Below are positions 1 through 6,599 of a DNA stretch of 10,909 nt, one piece after another. The stretch comes from Chitinophaga pinensis (GTDB lineage: Bacteria; Planctomycetota; Phycisphaerae; Phycisphaerales; SM1A02): contig CALQCP020000059.1 in NCBI GenBank assembly GCA_943329105.2, forward strand, positions 1 to 10,909. The letters run 5' to 3'. The translations under genes were made by a program, and so were the position numbers. The notes beneath the pieces were generated by a model that was given only the letters and a program-made list of their open reading frames with translations, ran no database searches and was not told the origin of the DNA. Numbering within the stretch: the first letter of the stretch is position 1; each line of letters starts with the position of its first letter.

Positions 1-91
1 CGCTCACTTGTAGCAATGAACGGCTCAACGCCGCCAAGATGCTGACAATCACCAACATCGCGATGGCCGCTACGGTTAAGGAGAGCGTCAC
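1..91 (-). CDS. N-terminus of a membrane protein (possible CNNM/CorC-type), cut by window edge
   Basis: A reading frame opens with GTG at 91-89, whose last two bases and the next base form the TGA stop of ybeY (GTGA overlap), and stays open to the window edge for 30 codons. The peptide begins MTLSLTVAAIAMLVIVSILA, a strongly hydrophobic N-terminal transmembrane helix, followed by ALSRSLLQVS. The tight overlap implies translational coupling with ybeY. Established knowledge: ybeY is often followed by a CorC/TlyC (hemolysin-like, CBS-domain) gene, and CNNM-type members begin with such a helix, so that is the best guess. The visible part is too short to prove the family. It lies below usual ORF length cut-offs and would be easy to miss. 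Confidence 0.55.
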   Translation of the reverse strand, partial: MTLSLTVAAIAMLVIVSILAALSRSLLQVS

Positions 92-624
92 TTGGCACCG
101 CCTTCAAAAAGTCGCCCGAAGCCGGCTGCTTCCAGGATGCGATCTTCTTCAGCATGCATGCGCGCGTAGGAATCATCATCGCGGTCATCGTGACCAGCAG
201 CGTGCAGCAATCCGTGCAGCGCATAGAGAAGAATCTCGCCGCGGGTTCCGTGCGGCGCACTGGCCGAAGCAGCAGATCCATCGTTTTGCGCAGCACCCTG
301 CCCGCGCCGCGCTGCTTCGTCTACGCAGATGGCAATATCAACATCCACTGCCGCACCGGGCGCGTTCTGAGCGAAGGTCAGTACATCGGTGGTGGAATCA
401 AGGCCCATGTGTCGCGCGTGCAACATGCACATGCGGTCGTCATGCACCAGTTCGATCGCAGCGCGCGTTACAGGGAAACCAAGCAGCGGAACGATTCGTT
501 CGATGGCTGCCGCAAGCCAGGCGCGATCGGCAACTGAAAGCGTTGCCAACGCGTGACCGGTGAATTCCACGGATTGTGGTGCGCCCTGCTCGCCTGACGA
601 TGTTCGTTTACCGTCGGGGTCCAC
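88..624 (-). CDS. ybeY: YbeY endoribonuclease / rRNA maturation factor
   Basis: A 178-residue UPF0054 protein, a zinc-dependent single-strand RNase acting in 16S rRNA 3' end maturation and ribosome quality control in the cytoplasm. The substrate-loop region TTDVLTFA is at about residues 78-85 and the metal motif HGLLHAAGHDD at 137-147. The first two ligands are H137 and H141; the third position (H-x3-H-x5-H/D) holds D147, a substitution I recall from other phyla. A low-complexity Ala/Gly/Ser insertion at about 104-128 and a 17-residue non-conserved N-terminus make it longer than the roughly 155-residue E. coli protein. The start is GTG at 624-622, only 5 bases after the nuoF stop; an internal start is possible, since conservation begins near residue 18. 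It is probably co-transcribed with nuoF and overlaps the next gene by 4 bases. Confidence 0.9.
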   Translation of the reverse strand: MDPDGKRTSSGEQGAPQSVEFTGHALATLSVADRAWLAAAIERIVPLLGFPVTRAAIELVHDDRMCMLHARHMGLDSTTDVLTFAQNAPGAAVDVDIAICVDEAARRGQGAAQNDGSAASASAPHGTRGEILLYALHGLLHAAGHDDRDDDSYARMHAEEDRILEAAGFGRLFEGGAK

Positions 625-629
625 TGCGA

Positions 630-1985
630 TTAGCGCCCCGCCGCTGACACGTACACCGGTACGAAGCGCGGGGTCACCCGGCGTTCGAACTCGGGACGGA
701 ACTTGTTGACGATGGTGCGGACGGCCCAGTTGTTGCCGTCTGCCAAACCGCAGATGGTGGTGCCGGGGGTCAGACCCATGCTGCCAGCAATCTCCAGAAG
801 CATGTCCAAGTCCTGCGTAGTGCCGGCGCCGCGCTCAATGCGCGTGATCAACTTCAGGAGCCAACCGCTGCCTTCGCGACACGGCGTGCACTGACCGCAG
901 CTCTCCGCCTTGAAGAAGCGGCAGATGTTGCGAGCGACGGCCACCATGTCGGTGTCTTCGTCAAAGATGGTTGGGCAGGCGGTGCCCAAGCCAAGGACGT
1001 CGTACTTGCGGCCAATGTCAAAGTCCATGGGCGCGTCGTATTGATCGGTGCCAAGAACACCCATGGAAACGCCACCAGCGATGGCGCCCTTGAACTTCTT
1101 GCCATTGCGCATACCGCCGCAATGCTTCTCAACCAACATCCGCAGCGGGATACCCAGTTCAAGTTCATAGGTGTTCGGCTTGTTGACGTGGCCACTCACG
1201 CCCATGAGCTTGGTGCCGTAACTGGGCATGCCGCCCGGCAGCGTGCTTTCCACACCCATCTTCTTCCACCACTCCACGCCGTGCTCCATGATGGGCACTA
1301 CTGCGGCAAGCGTTTCAACATTGTTGATGATGGTTGGGCGTCCAAACAAACCCTTGATGGCTGGGAACGGCGGCTTGACGCGCGGCCAGCCGCGCTTACC
1401 TTCAATGGCTTCAAGAAGCGCGGTTTCTTCACCGCAGATGTATGCGCCCGCGGAGCGATGCAGCACCACTTCCACTGCGAACTTTGACGCGCCGCGCATC
1501 AGACCCTGCTTGCCAAAGATGCCGTTGGCGTAAGCCTCCTCAAGCGCCTTCTGGAAGACCTTGGCCTGGTGGTGATACTCGCCGCGAATGAAGAAGTACG
1601 CGGTCTGCATCTGGCATGCGTAGGCCGCAATGGCGATGCCTTCAAGAACAGCGTGTGGATCGAAATCCACAAGAAGGCGATCCTTGAACGTGCCGGGCTC
1701 GGCTTCGTCGCAGTTGATGGCTAAGTAGCGCGGTCCGCCATCCGGTGGCGAGAGGAAACTCCACTTCAAACCAGCAGGAAATCCTGCGCCGCCGCGGCCG
1801 CGAAGGATGGCGGCTTTCACCTGATCGGTGATCTCGCCAGGCTGCATGGAGAGGACCCTTTCAAGGGTCTTGTAGCCGCCGGTAGCCACGTACTGGTCAA
1901 ACCAGACGGTCTTGCGCTGCGCGCGATCCTCGGGAATGCGCTTGGTGAGAACGGGCGTCGGCTTGAAATCGGGGGACGTCGGCAT
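630..1985 (-). CDS. nuoF: NADH-quinone oxidoreductase subunit F (FMN/NADH-binding)
   Basis: The 451-residue NADH dehydrogenase flavoprotein of complex I. It oxidises NADH through FMN and passes electrons to the N3 [4Fe-4S] cluster on the cytoplasmic tip of the peripheral arm. The glycine-rich FMN/NADH region GRGGAGFPAG is at 63-72, followed by NCDEAEPGTFKDR at 91-103 and GAYICGEETALLEAIEGKRG at 180-199. The C-terminal cluster ligands are C363, C366 and C369 (SCGQCTPCREGSG) and C412 (TTICGLADG). Length and motif order are normal for NuoF. The start is ATG at 1985-1983, and no strong Shine-Dalgarno is visible in the repetitive leader. It follows nuoE and a small ORF, and ybeY begins 5 bases after its stop. 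No nuoG follows, which is unusual. Confidence 0.97.
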   Translation of the reverse strand: MPTSPDFKPTPVLTKRIPEDRAQRKTVWFDQYVATGGYKTLERVLSMQPGEITDQVKAAILRGRGGAGFPAGLKWSFLSPPDGGPRYLAINCDEAEPGTFKDRLLVDFDPHAVLEGIAIAAYACQMQTAYFFIRGEYHHQAKVFQKALEEAYANGIFGKQGLMRGASKFAVEVVLHRSAGAYICGEETALLEAIEGKRGWPRVKPPFPAIKGLFGRPTIINNVETLAAVVPIMEHGVEWWKKMGVESTLPGGMPSYGTKLMGVSGHVNKPNTYELELGIPLRMLVEKHCGGMRNGKKFKGAIAGGVSMGVLGTDQYDAPMDFDIGRKYDVLGLGTACPTIFDEDTDMVAVARNICRFFKAESCGQCTPCREGSGWLLKLITRIERGAGTTQDLDMLLEIAGSMGLTPGTTICGLADGNNWAVRTIVNKFRPEFERRVTPRFVPVYVSAAGR

Positions 1986-1990
1986 GGTGG

Positions 1991-2033
1991 TCTCGTTCGT
2001 GTCTCGTTCGTGTCTCGTGTCGCGTGTCGCGTG
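1991..2033. repeat. Short tandem repeats in the nuoF leader
   Basis: On the plus strand the unit TCTCGTTCGTG occurs twice in tandem (1991-2001 and 2002-2012), followed by TCTCGTG (2013-2019) and two TCGCGTG units (2020-2026 and 2027-2033). The tract fills most of the 61-base gap between the small ORF stop and the nuoF ATG. It leaves a purine-rich GAGAC just ahead of the start codon instead of a canonical ribosome binding site. Such tracts can change length by slippage; any effect on NuoF translation is inference. Confidence 0.8.
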
Positions 2034-2046
2034 CGCGGTCAGTGCG

Positions 2047-2280
2047 TCAGTGAGTGTGTTTGTCGTTCACAGGCGGAGGTGTCGGGGCATCAGGCGGAAG
2101 CAGCACTTCATCAATCACCGTTCTCCGCAGCGTCACGCCGTCGGGGCGCTGTTCCTCAGAGACCGTCTTTTTCACCTCAACGCGCTTGGGGGCGTTTGGA
2201 TCCGTGACGATCGCGTCAATGATGTGCCCGAAGAACGAGCCGATATTGCGTGCAAGCGGCGGGTCTTCAGGTGCAGGCAT
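2047..2280 (-). CDS. Small hypothetical protein between nuoE and nuoF
   Basis: A 77-residue ORF of unknown function, beginning MPAPEDPPLARNIGSFFGHI and ending in a proline-rich, His-containing tail (LLPPDAPTPPPVNDKHTH). The middle is charged (RVEVKKTVSEEQRPDGVTLR). There is no signal peptide, no clear transmembrane helix and no cysteine, so it is not an Fe-S subunit. ATG at 2280-2278 was chosen because it lies one base after the nuoE TGA, typical operon spacing. Upstream starts at 2322 or 2307 would overlap nuoE. Its place inside the complex I run suggests an accessory or assembly factor, but that is inference only. Confidence that it is a real gene is moderate. Confidence 0.65.
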   Translation of the reverse strand: MPAPEDPPLARNIGSFFGHIIDAIVTDPNAPKRVEVKKTVSEEQRPDGVTLRRTVIDEVLLPPDAPTPPPVNDKHTH

Positions 2281-2281
2281 G

Positions 2282-2836
2282 TCAGTGCTGGCCTCCGGGC
2301 GAGACATGTCGAGCGTCAACAATCAGGCTCTCGAGTTTCTCGACCGTCAGTGATTCGTGCAGGGTCTCGTTAAACAGTGCCACGGGTGCAGTGTCGCAAC
2401 TGCCAAGGCAATCCATGGCGATGAGCGTGAACTGACCGTCATCGGTGGTCTCGCCGACGCCAATTCCAAGGCGCTCGCGCGCGCAGTCGAGCAGCTTGGT
2501 GCTTGAGCACGCGCACTGCTCGCAGGCGATCGAGTGGCAGACACCAATGGTGACTACGCCGCGCTGCTCGATGGTGTATTCGTCGTAGAAGCTCACGGTG
2601 TCCAAGACATCCGAGGGCGAAATGCCCAAGAACTCTGCGATTTCCAGCTGCGCTTGGTACGGAATGTGCCGGTACGCATGCTGGATGTCATGCAAGATGG
2701 GCATCAATGCGCCCAGGCGGGTGGCGTACTTGGGAAGCACGTCCGCGGTCCAACGCGCCTTCATCTGAGCGGTGGCGTACGGTTCCGCGCGACGCGGGAC
2801 CTGCATGGTGGCGGAAGGTTTAGTTGGCCAGGCCAT
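2282..2836 (-). CDS. nuoE: NADH-quinone oxidoreductase subunit E (24 kDa, [2Fe-2S])
   Basis: A 184-residue thioredoxin-fold subunit carrying the N1a [2Fe-2S] cluster next to NuoF in the complex I NADH module. The four expected ligands are present in the family pattern: C100 and C105 (CHSIAC) and C143 and C147 (CLGSC, followed by DTAP). The N-terminal helical part (YRHIPYQAQLEIAEFLGISP, about 56-74) and the DTVSFYDEYT strand region are typical. Two extra cysteines lie at 108 and 110. The ATG start at 2836 has a GAGGA Shine-Dalgarno-like element about 10 bases upstream; M11 is an alternative. It lies 79 bases after nuoD, and the stop codon nearly touches the next small ORF. Confidence 0.95.
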   Translation of the reverse strand: MAWPTKPSATMQVPRRAEPYATAQMKARWTADVLPKYATRLGALMPILHDIQHAYRHIPYQAQLEIAEFLGISPSDVLDTVSFYDEYTIEQRGVVTIGVCHSIACEQCACSSTKLLDCARERLGIGVGETTDDGQFTLIAMDCLGSCDTAPVALFNETLHESLTVEKLESLIVDARHVSPGGQH

Positions 2837-2915
2837 AGTGGGCGAGTCCTCAGAAAGTAAGCGGGTGGAAATGCATGAAGCGGTGCAAAGGCAAAGCGCT
2901 CAGGTGCGCGCTGGG

Positions 2916-4265
2916 TTACCTATCAAGCTCTGCCGCGATCACATTGATCGAACCGATCACGGCGATGGCATCAGAGACCAAGTGACCTTCAACCAGCTTT
3001 GGCAGCACGGCGTAATTCACAAAGCACGGCGGACGAGTACGAACGCGCCACGGATACTTGGTGCCGTCGCCGACGATGAAGTAGCCAAGTTCGCCGTTCG
3101 GGCTTTCGAAGGGGAAGTAACCCTCTCCGATTGGCACCTTCCAGCCCTTGTTCCACATCATCAGTTCAAAGTTCTCAATGACGCCTTCGATGGAGCCGTA
3201 GATGTTGGCCTTGTCAGGCTGCGTAATCTTGGCTGCATCGGTTGGGTTGAACGGACCGGTCGGAATGCGATCGATCAGTTGGTTGATGATGCGCGCGGAC
3301 TGCTTGATCTCTTCAACGCGTACTAAGTAGCGTGCGAAGCAGTCGCCGGTCTGGCAGACCACCACATCAAACTTAGGGGCCTCGGCGCCTTCGCCGTCCC
3401 AGTTGTCTGCGTAGCACAGGACGGGTTCGTCCTTGCGAAGATCGCGTCGAACGCCTGCAGAACGCGCCATTGGGCCAGTGAGGCCCCAAGCGATGGCGTC
3501 TTGTTTACTGATGGCGCCGACCCCTTCAAGGCGGTCAATGAAGATGCGGTTGCGAGTGAGCAGCGTCTCCATGTCCTTCACCGCGCGCGGCAGGCGCTCG
3601 TTGATGAAGTGCTTGATCATGCGCTTAAACGTGTCATCGCACGGGATATCGCGCCATGCACCGCCGACGCGCGTCCAATCCGGATGGAAGCGCTGACCGC
3701 TCAGGTATTCCACGATGTCGTAGATGAACTCGCGCTCATTGAAGCCGTAGAGGAAGCCCGTGAATCCGCCCAAGTCAAGCGCAGCAGCGCCGACGCAGAG
3801 CAGGTGATTCTGAATGCGTCCCAGTTCCGCCATGATGGTGCGGACCACTTTGCAACGCGTGGTTGGTTCGATGCCAAAGAAGCGCTCAACGCCGGTGTGG
3901 AACGCAATGTCATTGACGATCGGCGAGATGTAATCCATCCGGCTGATGGTGCACACGTACTGGTTGTAGTCGTGGTGCTCGCCGAGTTTCTCGAACCCCG
4001 AGTGCAGGTAGCCGATGTGCGGGGTGACGCGCGCGACGCGTTCGCCATCAAGCTCCATGATCAGGCGCAGCGTGGTGTGCGTGGCCGGGTGTTGCGGTCC
4101 GATGTTGAGGACCCAACGGTCAGGCAGTTGAACGTGGTTGCGCAGGTAGTCCGGATTGTCCGAGTCAATGGTGACCATCCCCCCCGCCCCGGCGCTGGGC
4201 CGAGCGTGGGAATGCTCTTCGACTTCGAGACCGTATCCGTGGTCAGGCTGAAGGGTGTACGGCAT
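2916..4265 (-). CDS. nuoD: NADH-quinone oxidoreductase subunit D (49 kDa)
   Basis: The 449-residue subunit that forms the quinone-binding cavity of complex I with NuoB, homologous to the large subunit of [NiFe] hydrogenases. GPQHPATHTTLRL at 56-68 is the conserved N-terminal loop; HIGYLHSGFEKLGEH follows, and the C-terminus AVIGSINVIAAELDR matches the family ending. The first 30 residues (rich in His, Glu and Ala, ending GAGGM) extend beyond the usual start, so M30 is an alternative. The upstream ATG at 4265 is preferred because it has a promoter-like TATACT just ahead of it. There is no nuoC upstream; the divergent neighbour is a toxin-antitoxin pair. This gene appears to head the leftward operon. 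Confidence 0.96.
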   Translation of the reverse strand: MPYTLQPDHGYGLEVEEHSHARPSAGAGGMVTIDSDNPDYLRNHVQLPDRWVLNIGPQHPATHTTLRLIMELDGERVARVTPHIGYLHSGFEKLGEHHDYNQYVCTISRMDYISPIVNDIAFHTGVERFFGIEPTTRCKVVRTIMAELGRIQNHLLCVGAAALDLGGFTGFLYGFNEREFIYDIVEYLSGQRFHPDWTRVGGAWRDIPCDDTFKRMIKHFINERLPRAVKDMETLLTRNRIFIDRLEGVGAISKQDAIAWGLTGPMARSAGVRRDLRKDEPVLCYADNWDGEGAEAPKFDVVVCQTGDCFARYLVRVEEIKQSARIINQLIDRIPTGPFNPTDAAKITQPDKANIYGSIEGVIENFELMMWNKGWKVPIGEGYFPFESPNGELGYFIVGDGTKYPWRVRTRPPCFVNYAVLPKLVEGHLVSDAIAVIGSINVIAAELDR

Positions 4266-4274
4266 GGGGCAATA

Positions 4275-4280
4275 AGTATA
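4275..4280 (-). promoter_or_regulatory. Candidate -10 box for nuoD
   Basis: The minus strand reads TATACT at 4280-4275, five of six matches to TATAAT, nine bases ahead of the nuoD ATG. No convincing -35 box is seen at 16-18 bases spacing (the sequence there is GC-rich). If used, transcription would begin within two or three bases of the start codon, giving a nearly leaderless mRNA. This is a pattern-only call. Confidence 0.35.
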
Positions 4281-4386
4281 GGAGCGACCGCGACGCCGGG
4301 GATAGCAAAAATCGCCTTCCGGAGCGCGTGGGGGTGTAATTCAAAGGCCCACACGCCATGGATGTTGAAGGTTTAGACTCCGATGC

Positions 4387-4800
4387 ATGGTTGGGCAACA
4401 GGACTTCACCGCACAGATCATGCAGACGCTCGCGCACACGCTGCCGCAGGTTCGCATATTGGGCGTGTGGCTGTTCGGCAGCCATGCGCGTGGCGAGGCT
4501 ACGCCCCGCAGCGATCTTGACTTGGCGGTGCTTGCGGAACGGCGCATCGATCCACTGGCGCTGGGCGCCGCAGCTACCGCGCTTGAACGCATTGCCGGGT
4601 CTCGCGTGGACCTCGTTGACTTGCGCGCTGCATCGGGGCTACTCCGCGTCGAGGCAACCTACCAAGGCACCCTGCTGGCCGCGCCGGACCCCCTGCAGGC
4701 CCAACTGTTTGCTACGCACGTCTTAGCGGACCACGCCTCGTTCGCGCCCAACCGCCGTATGGCCACTGAAGCAATGCAGGAGAAGTTCCGTGGCGGATGA
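4387..4800 (+). CDS. mntA: MntA-type minimal nucleotidyltransferase antitoxin
   Basis: A 137-residue minimal nucleotidyltransferase. The Pol-beta-fold signature GSHARGEATPRSDLDLAVL lies at 31-49, with metal-binding D43 and D45 and a probable third carboxylate in VDLVDL (D75). Known for the family: MntA neutralises its partner HepT by transferring AMP groups to a tyrosine near the HEPN active site (type VII toxin-antitoxin). The partner here follows with an 11-base overlap, the usual two-gene arrangement. The ATG at 4387 has TTTAGACT shortly upstream and no obvious Shine-Dalgarno. The pair points away from the nuo genes. The order antitoxin then toxin favours early antitoxin synthesis. The function is assigned from motif and pairing. 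Confidence 0.88.
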   Translation: MVGQQDFTAQIMQTLAHTLPQVRILGVWLFGSHARGEATPRSDLDLAVLAERRIDPLALGAAATALERIAGSRVDLVDLRAASGLLRVEATYQGTLLAAPDPLQAQLFATHVLADHASFAPNRRMATEAMQEKFRGG

Positions 4801-5194
4801 CGTACTCATGCAGAAGCTGGTCAGCATCGACCGATGCGTGGCGCAAGTCCACACGTTCGTCGCGGGCGACCTGGATCGGCTGAAGGATCAACTTGTTCAG
4901 GATGCCGTGGTGCTGAACCTGCAGCGTGCCTGCGAACAAGCCATCGATGCCGCCTCGCGCGTCGTTTCCACGCGCCGCCTTGGCATTCCGAGCGATAGCG
5001 CAGAGGCATTCACCATCCTGGAACGCGCAGGTCTGTTGTCTGAACCCACCGCAGCCCGCATGCGTGCTATGGTCGGCTTCCGCAACATCGTTGTGCATCA
5101 GTACCAGTCACTGAACCAGGCGGTACTTCGCGCCATCGTGCAAGATCATCTTGTGGACTTCGCTGCGCTGTGTCGCGAACTGTCAGCGCTGTAA
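4790..5194 (+). CDS. hepT: HepT-type HEPN RNase toxin (DUF86)
   Basis: A 134-residue all-alpha HEPN protein. The RX4HXY active-site motif is complete as RNIVVHQY at 98-105 (R98, H103, Y105), preceded by ARMRAMVGF. In this family Arg and His cut RNA, and the tyrosine is the AMP acceptor of the cognate MntA. ACEQAIDAASRVVS (47-60) is the typical preceding helix. GTG at 4790 is chosen because a good AGGAGA ribosome-binding sequence sits at about 4778-4783 inside the mntA end; the next in-frame start, ATG at 4808, has no such support. The gene converges with the leftward PEP-CTERM gene, with repeat copy A between their stop codons. Confidence 0.88.
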   Translation: MADDVLMQKLVSIDRCVAQVHTFVAGDLDRLKDQLVQDAVVLNLQRACEQAIDAASRVVSTRRLGIPSDSAEAFTILERAGLLSEPTAARMRAMVGFRNIVVHQYQSLNQAVLRAIVQDHLVDFAALCRELSAL

Positions 5195-5214
5195 GAGAAG
5201 AAACCTGACGAAGA

Positions 5215-5294
5215 GACACGCCCCCAGGCGCGTGAGCGCCAGGGGGCGTGGAGTTTGGACGCTGGCCGGGGCCAGCGTGGAGTGCAGAGTGATG
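5215..5294. terminator. Repeat copy A: double-hairpin terminator-like element
   Basis: This lies between the convergent stops of hepT and the first PEP-CTERM gene. Hairpin 1 (5217-5250, 34 nt) pairs CACGCCCCC with GGGGGCGTG (9 bp), has an A-A mismatch, then GGCGC/GCGCC around a GTGA loop. Hairpin 2 (5260-5277) pairs CGCTGGCC with GGCCAGCG. Between them is the flank GGAGTTTGGACG. After hairpin 1 the minus strand reads TCTCTTC, a weak U-tract, so termination of the PEP-CTERM transcript is plausible. The element recurs five more times to the right. Confidence 0.75.
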
Positions 5295-6062
5295 TCAGGC
5301 GCGACGGCGGCGAGCGCCGAGGCCAGCGAGGCCGAGCAGCGCGAGGGCGCCGGGGGCGGGAACGTAGCCGAAGTTCGAGATCTGCAGCGAACCAGATGAG
5401 GAACCACCACTGAGCGAGCCGCTCAGGTTTGTGTTGTCGAACTGGAACGCGATGTAGTAGAGGTTGCTGAAGTTGATGCCCGTGAAGTCGCTGAAATTCA
5501 CGTCAACGTGGCCATTCAACAGCGCGACCTGCCTGTAGAACGTATTGCCGTCGTTGTCAGTGGCAACCATCTGTAGCAGCGGGCTGTTCGAGGGTCCATT
5601 GCTGACATAATTGGCGATGTCGAAGCTGAAGGCTGTGCCGCTTGACCAATTGAAACCGGTGGTACTGGCAAAGACCCCCTGCGCAGTTTGCACGGGTGCC
5701 GTATCCACAAGATATGCGGGATTCCAGTTCGCGACATTGTTGGCGTTAAAGGAGCCGTTGCTCGTGCCCACCTCCCCGCCGTAGGACATGGTCATGATGC
5801 CACTGCCGACATCAACCGATCCGTAAGCTTTGCCCATGAACCCGCCGGCGTTACGACCACCGCCGTAGGTCATGCGCTCTTCCGCAGCGCCAAATGCGCC
5901 GAAGTCGTCGGTGAGGACGTTATTCCAAACAGTGCTACCGTTCGCGGTGGAGGCAATCTGAAAGCTATCAATGCTGACAAATCCCGGGGTCACCCCTGCA
6001 TGCGCCGCGCTGACGCAAGCCGCTGACAGAACCATTGAAGAGATGGAAGTTGTGTTACGCAT
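5295..6062 (-). CDS. PEP-CTERM-type secreted surface protein 1
   Basis: A 255-residue exported protein of unknown function. It has a Sec signal peptide (MRNTTSISSMVLSAACVSAA, probable cleavage after AHA at 22) and a Gly/Ser/Asn-rich, mostly beta-type body containing TMSYGG and NGHVDV. From residue 234 the C-terminal sorting signal reads VPAPG, then ALALLGLAGLG, then ARRRRA. Known for the family: such tripartite ends are recognised by an exosortase-type enzyme and mark envelope or extracellular-matrix proteins. ATG 6062 is chosen over the longer frame to 6290 because AAGGAA sits six bases upstream, the signal peptide starts there, and the upstream 'codons' form a structured leader shared with the paralogue. 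Repeat A follows the stop. Confidence 0.85.
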   Translation of the reverse strand: MRNTTSISSMVLSAACVSAAHAGVTPGFVSIDSFQIASTANGSTVWNNVLTDDFGAFGAAEERMTYGGGRNAGGFMGKAYGSVDVGSGIMTMSYGGEVGTSNGSFNANNVANWNPAYLVDTAPVQTAQGVFASTTGFNWSSGTAFSFDIANYVSNGPSNSPLLQMVATDNDGNTFYRQVALLNGHVDVNFSDFTGINFSNLYYIAFQFDNTNLSGSLSGGSSSGSLQISNFGYVPAPGALALLGLAGLGARRRRA

Positions 6063-6138
6063 CTGAAATTCCTTGTTAGGCTTTCGCCCGTTTGGCCCAC
6101 ACTCTCGTGTAGGCGTTACTTCGCCGAAACCGTCGGCG
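6063..6138 (-). promoter_or_regulatory. Structured 5' leader of PEP-CTERM gene 1
   Basis: On the minus strand the leader folds into three successive hairpins. The first is GCCGA/TCGGC (within 6122-6138). The second is GCCTACAC/GTGTGGGC with a GAGA loop. The third is GGGC/GCCT with a GAAA loop. A Shine-Dalgarno AAGGAA then precedes the ATG. The same order, spacing and unpaired linkers occur ahead of the paralogue (7446-7520), with pairing-preserving changes in hairpin 2. I do not recognise it as a known riboswitch class. It may be a cis-regulatory RNA, an mRNA stabiliser, or duplicated sequence that simply retains structure. Confidence 0.55.
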
Positions 6139-6519
6139 CACGGAGAGCGACCTGTTGAGATCGCCGGGAATATCGAATGAGATGGCAAAAGCGATGGGAA
6201 AGGGAGGAAGGGACGAGTTGGGAACGGGAGGGAAGCCCGTTCAGGCCAACCAAGATTCGGGACAAACCAGACCGCACGGGGAACGTGCATTCTTCCGAAT
6301 CTCAGAAACCAACGACACTATGACTCCGGCGGCGCCGAGTGCAAGTATCGGAGTCCCAAAATATTCAGCGACGGCTGCATTTTTGCAAGTTCTGGCCGAA
6401 GAACCCTTGTCATTCCACACAACCTACTGGCAGAGCCCGCTTTACGGCTTCGATTCCGGCGCAACGTGATGCCTGCCTCCGCCAGGTCGATTTCGCTGTC
6501 ATCGCCGGCACTCAAAGAA
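6139..6519. other. Intergenic stretch with no recognised gene
   Basis: This lies between the leader of PEP-CTERM gene 1 and repeat copy B. No open frame here shows recognisable protein features, and the frames running through it are extensions of the genes alongside. The promoter of the leftward PEP-CTERM gene 1 should lie here, but I see no convincing -35/-10 pair. A small palindrome, TGCATTTTTGCA, is near 6374-6385. The part around 6340-6420 is less GC-rich than its surroundings. Confidence 0.5.
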
Positions 6520-6599
6520 AACACGCCCCCAAGCGCGGGTGCGCATGGGGGCGTGGAGTGTGGACACTGGCCAAGGCCAGCGTGGAGTGCAGAGTGATG
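6520..6599 (-). terminator. Repeat copy B: intrinsic-terminator-like double hairpin
   Basis: Directly downstream of PEP-CTERM gene 2. Hairpin 1 (6522-6555, 34 nt) pairs CACGCCCCCA with TGGGGGCGTG (10 bp), an A-A mismatch, then GCGC/GCGC around GGGT. Hairpin 2 (6567-6580) is CTGGCC/GGCCAG. On the minus strand hairpin 1 is followed by TTTTCTTT (6521-6514), so this copy fits a rho-independent terminator for the leftward gene best of all six. The flank GGAGTGTGGACACTGG and the last 20 or so bases before the stop codon match copies A and E. Confidence 0.8.

Noticed and set aside
3501..4376. 291-codon plus-strand open frame opposite nuoD
   Set aside because: It is the antisense shadow of nuoD in GC-rich DNA. 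No family motifs; the minus strand encodes clear complex I signatures.
6063..6290. N-terminal extension of PEP-CTERM protein 1 (and 7446-7649 for protein 2)
   Set aside because: The extension would bury the signal peptide inside the protein, and its shared 'residues' are explained by the structured leader RNA; a Shine-Dalgarno sits right before the internal ATG in both genes.
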